DNA of 38,842 nt, from assembly GCA_900539695.1 (NCBI GenBank), contig UQDG01000022.1, positions 1 through 38,842 of the forward strand. Reading direction: 5' to 3'. Each line of letters starts with the position of its first letter. Positions within the stretch are counted from its first letter, which is position 1. A program made the translations under genes and the position numbers. Source of the DNA: an uncultured Oscillospiraceae bacterium (GTDB taxonomy: Bacteria > Bacillota > Clostridia > Oscillospirales > Ruminococcaceae). Under the pieces are notes generated by a model. The model worked only from the letters and a program-made list of their open reading frames with translations. It had not been told where the DNA came from and searched no databases. This document shows positions 31,196 to 38,617 of this stretch, in pieces.

Positions 31196-32932
31196 TCACA
31201 GCACCAGGCGTATCGTCGTGCGTCCCAGACGCAGGGTATCGTTATTCTGCAAACAGTGTTCCCCGGCGATCTTCTCACCGTTGACAAACACCGTTGTATC
31301 AGGGCCAAGGGGCTGCACCAGCAGGGCTTCGCCCCGCACGGCCAGCACGGCGTGCTGGGGGCGGATGCGGCTGTCCGGCAGGCAGAGGTCGCATTGGGCG
31401 GCGTCGCTGCCCAAGATCAGGCTGCTTTCCACAATGCCCGCCCAGCGGCTCTCGGCAATGGAGCCGCGCGCAGCCCAGAACAGTGTCACCCAACGCTTGG
31501 GCAGTGCGCCGGTGCCGTCCAGGCTGTCAGCACCCGCCAGCAGGTGCTCCGCTTCGGCGGTCTGCTCCGAGACACGCTCCCTGCGGCGCAGCACCAGCCA
31601 GTTGAGGGCCAGCGCCCCCAGCAGCACCACGGCGATGGTCAGCGGCATGCTGAACCGCCCCATGTAGAACGCCCGGTCCCGGGGCCAGCGGGCAATCATA
31701 AAGCTGCAGCTTTGCTGGCGGGCGCTGACGTTAGCGGGTGTCATGCGGCTGGTCACCTTATTTAAGGTGACGTTGTAGCGACCCTGATAGAGTGGTTCGG
31801 TGGTCAGCACGGCGGTGCGGCCGTCCTCGCTCAGCTGCACCGACTCAATTTTGACGTACCAGCCCCACACATCGTTGGTGTAAACGCGGTAATACTGGGG
31901 GCGATCGGCGTTGGCATTGACTGCCTGGTTGAAGGTCAGCCGCAGTTTGGTGCGGCCCAGCGGCTCCACCTTGGTGACCTGGGGCTTCTCCATTTTAAAG
32001 CCCATGTACACGGTGGTGCTGCTTTTCACGGCGCTGCCCAACTTGGGCACCGACAGGGTAAATATCTCCTGCCGCTCGCCGGTCAGGCTGTCCGGCACCT
32101 CGGTGCGCAGGGTCAAAGCCTGGGCAAACTTTGTCTGCTTGGCCTGCATTTCGGCGGCCAGGTCGGCGTGGCGGCAGGCGATGACCTTGCCGCCGGACAT
32201 TTGGGTCGTGGATTCCAGCTGGTCGGGCGCGGCAGTGCAGATGAAAGTGTACATTGCCATGTTTAAGTTGCTCTGGTCGGTACCCAGCGTGCCGCCCAGC
32301 AGGGCCAGATTGGTCATGATCTGGGCGGCATCGGTGCAGACAAACGCCACCTTGCGGGGCGCTAAGGATTGGTACTCGGTCTGGATGTCCGCCGCCAGCA
32401 TGGTCACCGTTCCGGTCAGATCGATGGCACCCTCGCTTTGGCCGATGGTGCGCAGCGTATTAAAAATTTCCGCCTTATCGTTGGTGGCAGGCAGGGCACA
32501 TTGTGCGCCGCCCGCCAGCGTGTAGACCATGATCTGGTCCTTATCCTGCTTGGTCTGGGCCAGCTTCCAGATGGCCGTGCGCATCTTGTGGAAATCCTCG
32601 GCGTCGATGGAGGTACTGTTGTCCAGCGCGATGATGTAGCAGATAGGGTCCTCGGCCACGCCGATCATGCCGGTGTCCAGCTTGCGGTCACCAAGGGTGG
32701 CCTCCACCCCCTGCGCCTGCACGACGATGGGGCTGTAAGATTCCCCGTTGGCGTCGGTGGCATAAAAGTAGACGTCCAGCTCCGGCGCATTGACGTAGAC
32801 CTGCTCCAGCTGGAAGCTGCCCGCCGTGCCGGAGGCAGTGGTGGTCGTATCCTCGGCCGAGACGCCCAGGGTGCACCAGAGGGCGAGCGCCAGCACCAGC
32901 AGCGCCGACGCCCAATATGTATGGCTCTTCAC
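31196..32932 (-). CDS. Secreted VWA domain, transmembrane helix and cytoplasmic FHA-like domain protein
   Basis: A 578-residue single-pass membrane protein. It starts with GTG at 32932 after an AGGAGG site. Residues 8-26 are a signal peptide. The outer part has a von Willebrand A-like domain (about 95-275) with a MIDAS-like DNSTS at 104-108, then an Ig-like beta domain (about 315-415; TKVEPLGRTKLRLTFNQAV). A transmembrane helix spans 428-448, followed by a basic stop-transfer (RRRERV). The C-terminal domain (503-578) is FHA-like (LILGSDAAQCDLCLPDSRIRPQHAVLAV, VNGEKI), but Arg of the GR loop and Ser of SxxH are replaced. It could link an external adhesion or binding event to the FHA proteins inside. 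Second gene of the cluster. Confidence 0.82.
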   Translation of the reverse strand: MKSHTYWASALLVLALALWCTLGVSAEDTTTTASGTAGSFQLEQVYVNAPELDVYFYATDANGESYSPIVVQAQGVEATLGDRKLDTGMIGVAEDPICYIIALDNSTSIDAEDFHKMRTAIWKLAQTKQDKDQIMVYTLAGGAQCALPATNDKAEIFNTLRTIGQSEGAIDLTGTVTMLAADIQTEYQSLAPRKVAFVCTDAAQIMTNLALLGGTLGTDQSNLNMAMYTFICTAAPDQLESTTQMSGGKVIACRHADLAAEMQAKQTKFAQALTLRTEVPDSLTGERQEIFTLSVPKLGSAVKSSTTVYMGFKMEKPQVTKVEPLGRTKLRLTFNQAVNANADRPQYYRVYTNDVWGWYVKIESVQLSEDGRTAVLTTEPLYQGRYNVTLNKVTSRMTPANVSARQQSCSFMIARWPRDRAFYMGRFSMPLTIAVVLLGALALNWLVLRRRERVSEQTAEAEHLLAGADSLDGTGALPKRWVTLFWAARGSIAESRWAGIVESSLILGSDAAQCDLCLPDSRIRPQHAVLAVRGEALLVQPLGPDTTVFVNGEKIAGEHCLQNNDTLRLGRTTIRLVL

Positions 32933-32958
32933 AGAAAGCCTCCTGTCTTATTTCGGCA

Positions 32959-33002
32959 AAACCGCACAATTCCAAACGTGCGGGGCGGGAATTGTGCGGT
33001 TT
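32959..33002 (-). terminator. Strong hairpin after the coiled-coil gene
   Basis: A 15-bp perfect stem (32959-32973 with 32988-33002; AAACCGCACAATTCC/GGAATTGTGCGGTTT). It lies 10 bases beyond the stop at 33013 and before the VWA gene. The minus-strand T tract is short (TTTT), so partial termination or an mRNA-processing role is possible. Its right arm shares 17 bases with 39-55. Confidence 0.6.
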
Positions 33003-33012
33003 GTTTCAGGCT

Positions 33013-34464
33013 TTATCCTTCCCCCAGCTTGCGGCGCAGGGCACGCAGGGCAGCTACAGCCTTTTTGCGGCGCGGGCCGCTGGCCGTCACCTTGGCCGGG
33101 GTGCCAGCCGCCGGGGCAGCAGGCTGGGGGGCGGGCTGCGCCGGGGCTGCGGGGGCGGTGAGGGGGTCGTCGTCCTCCTCGTCCGCGTCGGTGTCCAGGT
33201 TCGGCAGCAGCGGGGTGTGGGGCCCGCGCACCGGCGGTTCCTCGTCCAAAATCGGCTCCCCCTTCTGGCGCAGGATGGGGTAAGAGAAAATGGCGCCCGG
33301 AATTTCTACCTCTTCCTTCGGCTTGGCGGCGGCTTCGGCCGGCGGGGTCTGCAGGGTGTGCAGCTCGTTAGCGGTGGGGGTGGTATCGAAATATTCCGGC
33401 TGCGGTTGTTTTTCGGGGCCGTCGGGTACCGGGCGGGCCACGCGGGTATCGTTGGCGTGGTCATTCCATCCCGGAGCCACCACGCAGTTGCGGGGCTGGC
33501 CGTCCTCGTCGGTCAGCTCCGCGGGGGCCGGGGCAGGCTGCGCGTCGTTGGTATCCTCGGTGCGCAGGGCGCTGGCAGCGGCATCCACCGCCGTGGGCGA
33601 CAGATCCAGCTGCGGCTCAGCCGAAGGCTCGGTCGTCTCCTTATTTTCCAGTGGCTGCGGGGTGTTTTGCTGGGCGTAGTCCTGGGTCTCCTGCAGTTCT
33701 GCAATCATCTTTGCCAGGAAATCCATCAGTTTGGCGCGCTGCTGCTCCATGGCGTCGATACGGCTTTGCAGATCTTGCAGGCGCAGACGGTGGGCGTTTT
33801 GAATTTCGCGGGTCTCCTCGGTAGCGGCCTGCACCATCTTGCGGGCCTGGCCGATGGCCTGCTCCCGGGCCAGCTGGTCGATAGCCTCGGCTTTCAGGTT
33901 GGTGTCCTTCAGCAGTTGGTCGGCTTCCTCCCGGGCCTGGCTGCGGATGCGGGCGGCTTCTTTCTGCGCCCCGGCCACCACGGAATCCCGCTCGGCCAAC
34001 ACCTGCTGTTTGGCCTGGTCATGCTCCCGCCCTTTGATGCGCAGGGCGGCATCGGCGTTCTCAGCCCGCTCGGTCAGCTCTTTATTTTTCAGTTCCAGAT
34101 CGGTGTTTTTCAGGCGCAGCATCGCCACCTGGTCAGTCAGCGAGTGGTTGCGCTCCTGCACTTTGGAGTAGCGCGTCTCCATATCGCTCTGCATCCGGGC
34201 AATGCGGTCGGCCTTGCCCGCCAGCGAGGCATTCTGCGTGGCCAAATTCTGGTTCTGGCCAATGAGCGTCTGGCAGCGGCGGCGCAGGGCCTCAGCCTCC
34301 TGCTGGGCGCCGCGCACCTGCTGGGCAGCGGTGTTCAGCCGTTGTTCGTAATCGCTGCACAGGTCCAGCATGGCCTGGCGCACGTCGTCCGGCTCGTATC
34401 CGCCAAACCGCGCCTTGCGCATGCCGCTCTGCTCGATGTATTGGTTAATGTCGATGGTAGCCAT
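33013..34464 (-). CDS. Coiled-coil protein with DivIVA-like N-terminus
   Basis: A 483-residue soluble protein. The start is placed at 34464 (MATIDINQY) after a GGGGAGG site 6-7 bases upstream. Residues 15-45 (RKARFGGYEPDDVRQAMLDLCSDYEQRL) resemble the N-terminal membrane-curvature-sensing segment of DivIVA/GpsB-type proteins, weakly. Residues about 45-260 are heptad-rich coiled coil. The rest is acidic, Pro/Ala/Glu-rich and probably disordered (262-460), rich in Ser/Thr that could be phosphorylated. It ends in a basic tail GPRRKKAVAALRALRRKLG. It is the first gene of the FHA cluster, behind a good promoter, and could be a scaffold or phosphorylated partner read by the FHA domains. That link is inference. 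Confidence 0.72.
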   Translation of the reverse strand: MATIDINQYIEQSGMRKARFGGYEPDDVRQAMLDLCSDYEQRLNTAAQQVRGAQQEAEALRRRCQTLIGQNQNLATQNASLAGKADRIARMQSDMETRYSKVQERNHSLTDQVAMLRLKNTDLELKNKELTERAENADAALRIKGREHDQAKQQVLAERDSVVAGAQKEAARIRSQAREEADQLLKDTNLKAEAIDQLAREQAIGQARKMVQAATEETREIQNAHRLRLQDLQSRIDAMEQQRAKLMDFLAKMIAELQETQDYAQQNTPQPLENKETTEPSAEPQLDLSPTAVDAAASALRTEDTNDAQPAPAPAELTDEDGQPRNCVVAPGWNDHANDTRVARPVPDGPEKQPQPEYFDTTPTANELHTLQTPPAEAAAKPKEEVEIPGAIFSYPILRQKGEPILDEEPPVRGPHTPLLPNLDTDADEEDDDPLTAPAAPAQPAPQPAAPAAGTPAKVTASGPRRKKAVAALRALRRKLGEG

Positions 34465-34506
34465 AGAGATCCTCCCCAGCCACAAACATATGTATACTTA
34501 TTTAGT

Positions 34507-34535
34507 ATTATAAAGCACAATGCGCCCTGTGGCAA
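34507..34535 (-). promoter_or_regulatory. Promoter of the FHA gene cluster
   Basis: Minus-strand TTGCCA (34530-34535), 17-bp spacer, TATAAT (34507-34512), about 43 bp before the coiled-coil gene. Confidence 0.78.
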
Positions 34536-34555
34536 GCAAATTCGGCAAAATATCG

Positions 34556-34633
34556 TGTCAAGTTACGCTTGAAACTTGACAAAGTGCCAAATTTTCGACA
34601 AGTTTCAACACAGAAATCATTCCTGTGTTGAAA
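34556..34633. promoter_or_regulatory. Chain of inverted repeats between divergent promoters
   Basis: Three overlapping inverted repeats: TGTCAAGTT/AACTTGACA (34556-34564 with 34573-34581), TTGAAACTTG/CAAGTTTCAA (34570-34579 with 34599-34608), and TTTCAACACAG/CTGTGTTGAAA (about 34603-34613 with 34623-34633). The last arm covers the -35 box of the sugar transferase promoter. They look like binding sites of a shared regulator for the two divergent units. Confidence 0.55.
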
Positions 34634-34656
34634 ACCCGGACTAAATATGATAGTAT
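34628..34656 (+). promoter_or_regulatory. Promoter of the sugar transferase gene
   Basis: TTGAAA (34628-34633), 17-bp spacer, TAGTAT (34651-34656), about 87 bp before the chosen start. Confidence 0.7.
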
Positions 34657-34742
34657 GAATACTAAGTAATCATGTTTTGGGGCAGCGGCTTTGCGGAAAC
34701 TGCCAGCCAGCCCCTTTGTTTGAGGAAGGAACACACACCCGA

Positions 34743-36194
34743 ATGATCACGAAGCGTGAAAAACTACAATATATCTACGTTTTCTTAACGGACCTTGTGG
34801 TGCTGCTGCTCAGCACCCTGCTGGCCTGGCTGGTAACGGACGGGCTGTTGAAGCAGCTGGTCCCTTACGCCCCCAGCGATTGGGTGCAGACCATCTGCCT
34901 GCTGATGCTGGCCTTTGTGGCGACGTTCATCTGTTTTGACCAAACGGAAAACATCGTCACCCGCACCAGCGGCGAGGAAATCAAGCTTTCCATCAAGTTC
35001 AATGTGCTGCTGGCGCTGGTCTACTCCACCGCCATGCTGCTGACGAAAGCCGAGATGCTGGATTCGCGCTACTTCACGCTGGCGGTGCCGCTTATCAACT
35101 TTGTTTTGCTGCCCATCGCCCACGGGCTGCTCAAGCGGTCGCTGCTGCAGATCCAGAGCCAATCCGGCCTGGAAAGCCTGGTGGGGCTTATCTCCACCCA
35201 GGACCGCGCCGAACTGTTAATTAACGAGTTGCAGCGGGACTGGTCCAAGCGCATCAGCGGCGTGGCGATTCTGGAAGCCCCGGCTTCGGAAATTGGCTCC
35301 ACGCTGGCCGGTGTTCCGGTAACCGCCAACTACGACAACTTTATGGATTGGATCCGCCAGGCTGCGCTGGATGAGATCTACGTCGACATTCCCATGGACA
35401 GCGGCGAATCCTTCATCCCTGTGCTGGAAGAGATGGAGAGCATGGGCCTGACCGTGCATTTCCGCCTGCTGCTGCTGGACCGCATCGAGGAACGCTGCTG
35501 CGGTGAGACCAGCGCCGTGCGGTTTTCCCGCATTTTGGGCCGCTGCGCCGGAGGCAACATCGTCACGATGGGCACCCTGGAGCTGAAGCTGCGCGACCGT
35601 GTGCTGAAGCGTGCGATGGACATTGTCGGCGGTCTGGTGGGCTGCATCATCAGCGTGCCCATCATCGCCATTACGGCTATCCCGCTGAAGCTGGAAAGCC
35701 CCGGCCCACTGATCTTTAAGCAGAAGCGCGTCGGTCTGAACGGCCGTGTGTTCTACATCCACAAGCTGCGCAGCATGTATATGGATGCCGAGGAACGCAA
35801 AAAGAGCCTGATGACCCAGAACGAAATGAACGGCCTGATGTTTAAAATGCAGGATGACCCCCGCATCACCAAGGTGGGTAAGTTCATCCGCAAGACCAGC
35901 ATCGACGAGCTGCCGCAGTTCTTTGACGTGCTGCGCGGCGACATGAGTCTGGTTGGTACCCGACCGCCGACGCTGGACGAATATAAGCAGTACGAGAGCC
36001 ACCACAAGCGCCGCCTGTCCATGAAGCCCGGCATCACCGGCCTGTGGCAGGTCAGCGGCCGCAGCAACATCGAGGATTTTGAGGAAGTTGTCCGCCTGGA
36101 TGTAAAATACATCGACAACTGGTCCCTGTGGGGGGATATCAAGATCTTGTTTAAGACAGTGTACGTAGTATTTGCCGGCCGCGGCGCAAAGTAA
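34743..36194 (+). CDS. Polyprenyl-phosphate sugar-1-phosphate transferase (exopolysaccharide initiation)
   Basis: A 483-residue enzyme of the WbaP/PHPT type that loads the first sugar phosphate onto undecaprenyl phosphate. The N-terminal half has four transmembrane helices (about 10-30, 46-64, 86-103, 111-130) and a Rossmann-like CoA_binding_3 domain (145-260). The catalytic bacterial sugar transferase domain (285-483) shows KRAMDIVGG, the reentrant helix (297-315), PGPLIFKQKRVGLNG, KLRSMYMDAE, RKTSIDELPQFFDVLRGDMSLVGTRPP and KPGITGLWQVSGRS. The start at 34743 follows GAGGAAGGA with a long spacer; a longer start at 34677 lacks a ribosome binding site. The sugar is unknown (glucose, galactose or similar). 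It stands alone and ends in a bidirectional terminator. Confidence 0.9.
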   Translation: MITKREKLQYIYVFLTDLVVLLLSTLLAWLVTDGLLKQLVPYAPSDWVQTICLLMLAFVATFICFDQTENIVTRTSGEEIKLSIKFNVLLALVYSTAMLLTKAEMLDSRYFTLAVPLINFVLLPIAHGLLKRSLLQIQSQSGLESLVGLISTQDRAELLINELQRDWSKRISGVAILEAPASEIGSTLAGVPVTANYDNFMDWIRQAALDEIYVDIPMDSGESFIPVLEEMESMGLTVHFRLLLLDRIEERCCGETSAVRFSRILGRCAGGNIVTMGTLELKLRDRVLKRAMDIVGGLVGCIISVPIIAITAIPLKLESPGPLIFKQKRVGLNGRVFYIHKLRSMYMDAEERKKSLMTQNEMNGLMFKMQDDPRITKVGKFIRKTSIDELPQFFDVLRGDMSLVGTRPPTLDEYKQYESHHKRRLSMKPGITGLWQVSGRSNIEDFEEVVRLDVKYIDNWSLWGDIKILFKTVYVVFAGRGAK

Positions 36195-36207
36195 AAATCA
36201 AATAGTA

Positions 36208-36244
36208 AAAACCGGCATCCCTTTGCGTTGGGGATGCCGGTTTT
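36208..36244. terminator. Bidirectional terminator after the sugar transferase
   Basis: A 14-bp perfect stem AAAACCGGCATCCC (36208-36221) with GGGATGCCGGTTTT (36231-36244), with T runs on both strands. It also starts 2 bases after the stop of the minus-strand gene remnant at 36247. Confidence 0.92.
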
Positions 36245-36246
36245 CT

Positions 36247-36381
36247 TTATCGTTTGCAGGTACCGTCCTGGCACCAGGACACCGTGCTTACTTTATATTC
36301 GTATTCGTCTGCGGTATACAGGGTATCGCCATCCGCCCCTGCGAACAACCACACAGTCACAATTGCGTTTGACAGTTTGTT
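36247..36381 (-). pseudogene. Probable 3' remnant of an unidentified gene
   Basis: About 45 open codons on the minus strand ending in TAA at 36247-36249, directly before a terminator. The last residues read GDTLYTADEYEYKVSTVSWC and then QDGTCKR. The composition (acidic, Tyr-rich, GC-biased third positions) looks like real protein rather than chance. Upstream, the frame runs straight into the palindromic element at 36382-36510 and no start with a ribosome binding site is seen, so the gene appears truncated, possibly by that element. I do not recognise the family. Confidence 0.4.
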
Positions 36382-36510
36382 TGTAGGGGGCGGTGTTGCG
36401 GGGTCGCGCAGCGATCAATGCCCCAGTGGGGCATTGAACCGCACGAGCGGGCCCGCTTTGCGGGATGGCGGCGCTCGTTGTGCGCCGCCAAGCGCCGACG
36501 CCCCGTGCGG
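36382..36510. repeat. MITE-like palindromic element, TGTAGGGG-ended family, partial copy
   Basis: Shares GGTCGCGCAGCGATCAA, the CCCCAGTGGGG hairpin, ACGAGCGGGCC and a CGTTGTG loop with 28165-28316, but lacks the matching right end (CCCCTACA). Hairpin stems at 36415-36437 (AATGCCCC-AGT-GGGGCATT) and 36466-36490 differ from the other copy by compensating changes. Confidence 0.78.
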
Positions 36511-36537
36511 CCTTGCGTTGGTTGCTCAATTTCCCAT

Positions 36538-37082
36538 CGGGAGGTACATTTGCAGTTTCAAGGTATCGTTAAGAATACCTTGAAAACTACCAATGTACTT
36601 CCCGGGCATCCCATTACATATTTCATTTTTCCCACTGCCGGGCAGAATGAAATATGAAATATGAAATATTGAAATTATGAGATTCATACGATACTATGCG
36701 TTTTTTCAGCTTTTGCATGTTTCAGGCAGAAAAAATGAAACATATAAAAGATATATAGTGTAACATATATTCAGCATAAGCTCCTCTCAGGGTGAGCCTA
36801 TACTATTGTTATATCTCACTTTTCAAGAAGTGAGATATAACAAATTCAAATAATCAACGTTATACCATTAATATCTCAATATTTCATATTTCTTTTTTCC
36901 CCTCCATGGGGCAAAATGAAATATGAAACATATTCTACCAGCCAAAAGAAGACACAAAAGGCGGGCGGATATGGAATCCGCCCCTACGGCTGGCCGGGTG
37001 CGTGGTGGATGTAGGGGCGGCCCATTACGTTTCTCAAACGTTTCTCATTGCCAGATAGCGTGAGAAATGAGAAACGAAACGT
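36538..37082. repeat. Array of diverse hairpins in an AT-rich, gene-free stretch
   Basis: No gene is supported between 36511 and 37173. Instead there is a series of inverted repeats. (A) 36538-36548/36594-36604 with an inner stem 36556-36566/36575-36585. (B) ATATTTCATT 36618-36627/36646-36655. (C) ATGTTTCA 36717-36724/36736-36743. (E) a perfect 14-bp stem 36808-36821/36828-36841. (F) TTTCATATTTC 36882-36892/36918-36928 with inner CCCC/GGGG. (G) CGTTTCTCA 37039-37047/37068-37076 with outer ACGTTT/AAACGT. B and F share layout: TTTCAT arm, T-rich spacer, CCC...GGG core, AATGAAATATGAAA arm. Confidence 0.72.
36978..37020. repeat. Short TGTAGGGGCG-type inverted repeat within the hairpin array
   Basis: CCGCCCCTAC (36978-36987) is inverted as GTAGGGGCGG (37011-37020) with a 23-base spacer. 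A local stem GGGCGGAT/ATCCGCCC (36963-36970 with 36976-36983) overlaps it. The ends match the elements at 28165 and 36382. Confidence 0.6.
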
Positions 37083-37091
37083 CTGGTAACA

Positions 37092-37130
37092 AAAAGCGCC
37101 CCCGCCGCTGTTTTCAGCGGAAGGGGCGCG
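37092..37130 (-). terminator. Terminator after the gap remnant
   Basis: GCGCCCC-C-GCCGCTG, TTTT loop, CAGCGG-AA-GGGGCGC, with TTTTTG following on the minus strand. It is placed relative to the gap remnant as the terminator at 38717 is to the downstream gap copy. Confidence 0.82.
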
Positions 37131-37173
37131 GTGCTTACCTACGATTCAGCAGTTTGCAGCTAAAATCTTTCGA

Positions 37174-37270
37174 TTACAGCTCAGCGAAGTACTTAATGGT
37201 GCGGACCATCTGAGAGGTGTAGGAGTTCTCGTTGTCGTACCAAGAAACGACCTGAACCTGATAGGTGTCC
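37174..37270 (-). pseudogene. gap: 3' remnant of gap (glyceraldehyde-3-phosphate dehydrogenase)
   Basis: 32 codons on the minus strand ending in TAA at 37174-37176 encode the GAPDH C-terminus: DTYQVQVVSWYDNENSYTSQ, then MVRTIKYFAEL. WYDNExxY is the conserved GAPDH C-terminal signature. The frame ends abruptly at about 37270, where AT-rich non-coding sequence begins, so about 90% of the gene is missing. The last 18 codons are base-for-base identical to the partial gap at 38790-38842, while the sequences after the stop have diverged. It cannot encode an active enzyme. Confidence 0.85.
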
Positions 37271-37398
37271 CGTCAATTATTATCGCTGTATAGCTGTTTT
37301 TTCGTTCTTTGGGTGGCTGTATGCTTTCTTTTTTCGTAGCGAAATTTCACAACAATTGTCGTAGTTGGGAAACTTCTTTATTTCTTTATCTTACAAAA

Positions 37399-38580
37399 TC
37401 AATACAGCGGCTTGCTCTCCGGCTCCTGCGCGGGCTCGGTCGGCTCGGCTGCGGGGGCAGCGGCGGGCTGACGGCGCGCGGCGGCGACCTCCTGATGGAA
37501 GGTCACGGGGTTCGCGTGGTAGCGCTTCTCGATCTCAGCGTCGTAGCCGATCATCGCATCGGGATAGGTGCTCTGCATCTGGCGCAGAATCTCCTGCGCC
37601 TCGTCCTCGTTCTTGACGGAGATGTCATGGCAGGCGTTCTTCTCGGTCGCGCCATAGACGCGCACCATCATCTCCTTGCCAACGGTCAGGATTCCGTAGG
37701 CCTTGTGGCGCACGGTGTACTGGTACGCCCAGACCACGTCGTCACCGGCCAGCACCCAGGAATCGCGGCCGTGGACGTACATCAGCCAGCTGCGGCTCAT
37801 GCGCACCTTGCCGTCCTGCATCGTGTCCTCGTAGAAACGGTCGAGCGCCTGCTCGGTGCCTTCCGGGTCAGCGGTGGCAGCGATATAGCGGCGGATCTGC
37901 TTCTGGAAGCCGCCCGTCAGGGAGCGGACGACAAACCAAATCAGCAGTGCCAGCACCAGCAGCATCACAATGCCCATGAAGCCCAGCACAAAGGTATCGC
38001 TGCCGTCGATCTCGTCATCGGTCAGCACCAGCGGCAGGAAGGTGCAGCCGTCCTCCAGACCGATGTCGTCATAGCTGAAACCGGCGTCGATGAAGTAGTC
38101 CTCCCACAACTGCTTGGTCTCATCGTCCATCCGCTTCAGGGTGCCGCGCACGGTCACGTAAGAGCCGTCCCACTCGTAGCTGCCATCCTCGTCGTCCAGC
38201 ATGCGCGCGGTGTCGTCGACGACCGCCTCGGCGTCGTCGATTTTGGACGCGGGCACTTCCAGACCGATGTAAATGGTTGCATCCGGCGTGTTGATGGGCA
38301 TAATGTACTCACGCGCGGAGACTTCATCGCGCTTGCCGCTCTCGCTGCTGACGGTTTCGGCGTAGTAGTCGATCAGGGTATCGACGTCCATCGTGATATA
38401 TTGTCCCTGCAGGGAGAGGATGTCCTCGTGGTCGTCCAGCGGCTCAAAGTAGGCGGGGCCGGCCAGCATCTTGACGATGCCGGGGCCAAACACCACGCCG
38501 AGGGCGGCCGTGACGATGCCCAGCACGATGATGCACCACAAATTGCCGAGCAGGGTTTTCTTTTTCAGGGATTCCAGCAT
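37399..38580 (-). CDS. Two-helix membrane protein of unknown function (DUF6709-like?)
   Basis: A 393-residue protein. The start at 38580 (MLESLKKKT) has a GGAGG site (38588-38592) 7 bases upstream and a consensus promoter; a longer reading frame to 38703 would include the promoter. A transmembrane helix at 12-33 is followed by an extracytoplasmic domain (about 40-195) rich in Asp/Glu and Tyr, a second helix at 197-218, then a cytoplasmic domain (220-365; QIRRYIAATADPEGTEQALDRFYED, SRSWLMYVHGRDSWVLAGDDVVWAYQY) and a Pro/Ala-rich tail. From memory it resembles clostridial proteins annotated DUF6709, but I cannot verify this. It lies between a gap remnant and a second gap copy. Confidence 0.75.
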   Translation of the reverse strand: MLESLKKKTLLGNLWCIIVLGIVTAALGVVFGPGIVKMLAGPAYFEPLDDHEDILSLQGQYITMDVDTLIDYYAETVSSESGKRDEVSAREYIMPINTPDATIYIGLEVPASKIDDAEAVVDDTARMLDDEDGSYEWDGSYVTVRGTLKRMDDETKQLWEDYFIDAGFSYDDIGLEDGCTFLPLVLTDDEIDGSDTFVLGFMGIVMLLVLALLIWFVVRSLTGGFQKQIRRYIAATADPEGTEQALDRFYEDTMQDGKVRMSRSWLMYVHGRDSWVLAGDDVVWAYQYTVRHKAYGILTVGKEMMVRVYGATEKNACHDISVKNEDEAQEILRQMQSTYPDAMIGYDAEIEKRYHANPVTFHQEVAAARRQPAAAPAAEPTEPAQEPESKPLY

Positions 38581-38617
38581 TTTGTTTCCTCCATTCTTTT
38601 TGTTAGGGTTCACAAAA

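Noticed and set aside
36382..36583. Small open frames across the palindromic element (both strands)
   Set aside because: They run through hairpin repeats shared with 28165-28316, lack ribosome binding sites and have biased composition.
36601..36928. Possible CRISPR array from repeated GAAATATGAAA motifs
   Set aside because: Repeats are short, irregularly spaced and palindromic in different ways; no constant repeat-spacer unit and no cas genes.
37271..37398. Riboswitch or small RNA between the gap remnant and the membrane-protein gene
   Set aside because: AT-rich with only a trivial TTTCG-CTA-CGAAA hairpin; no recognisable structure and no terminator.
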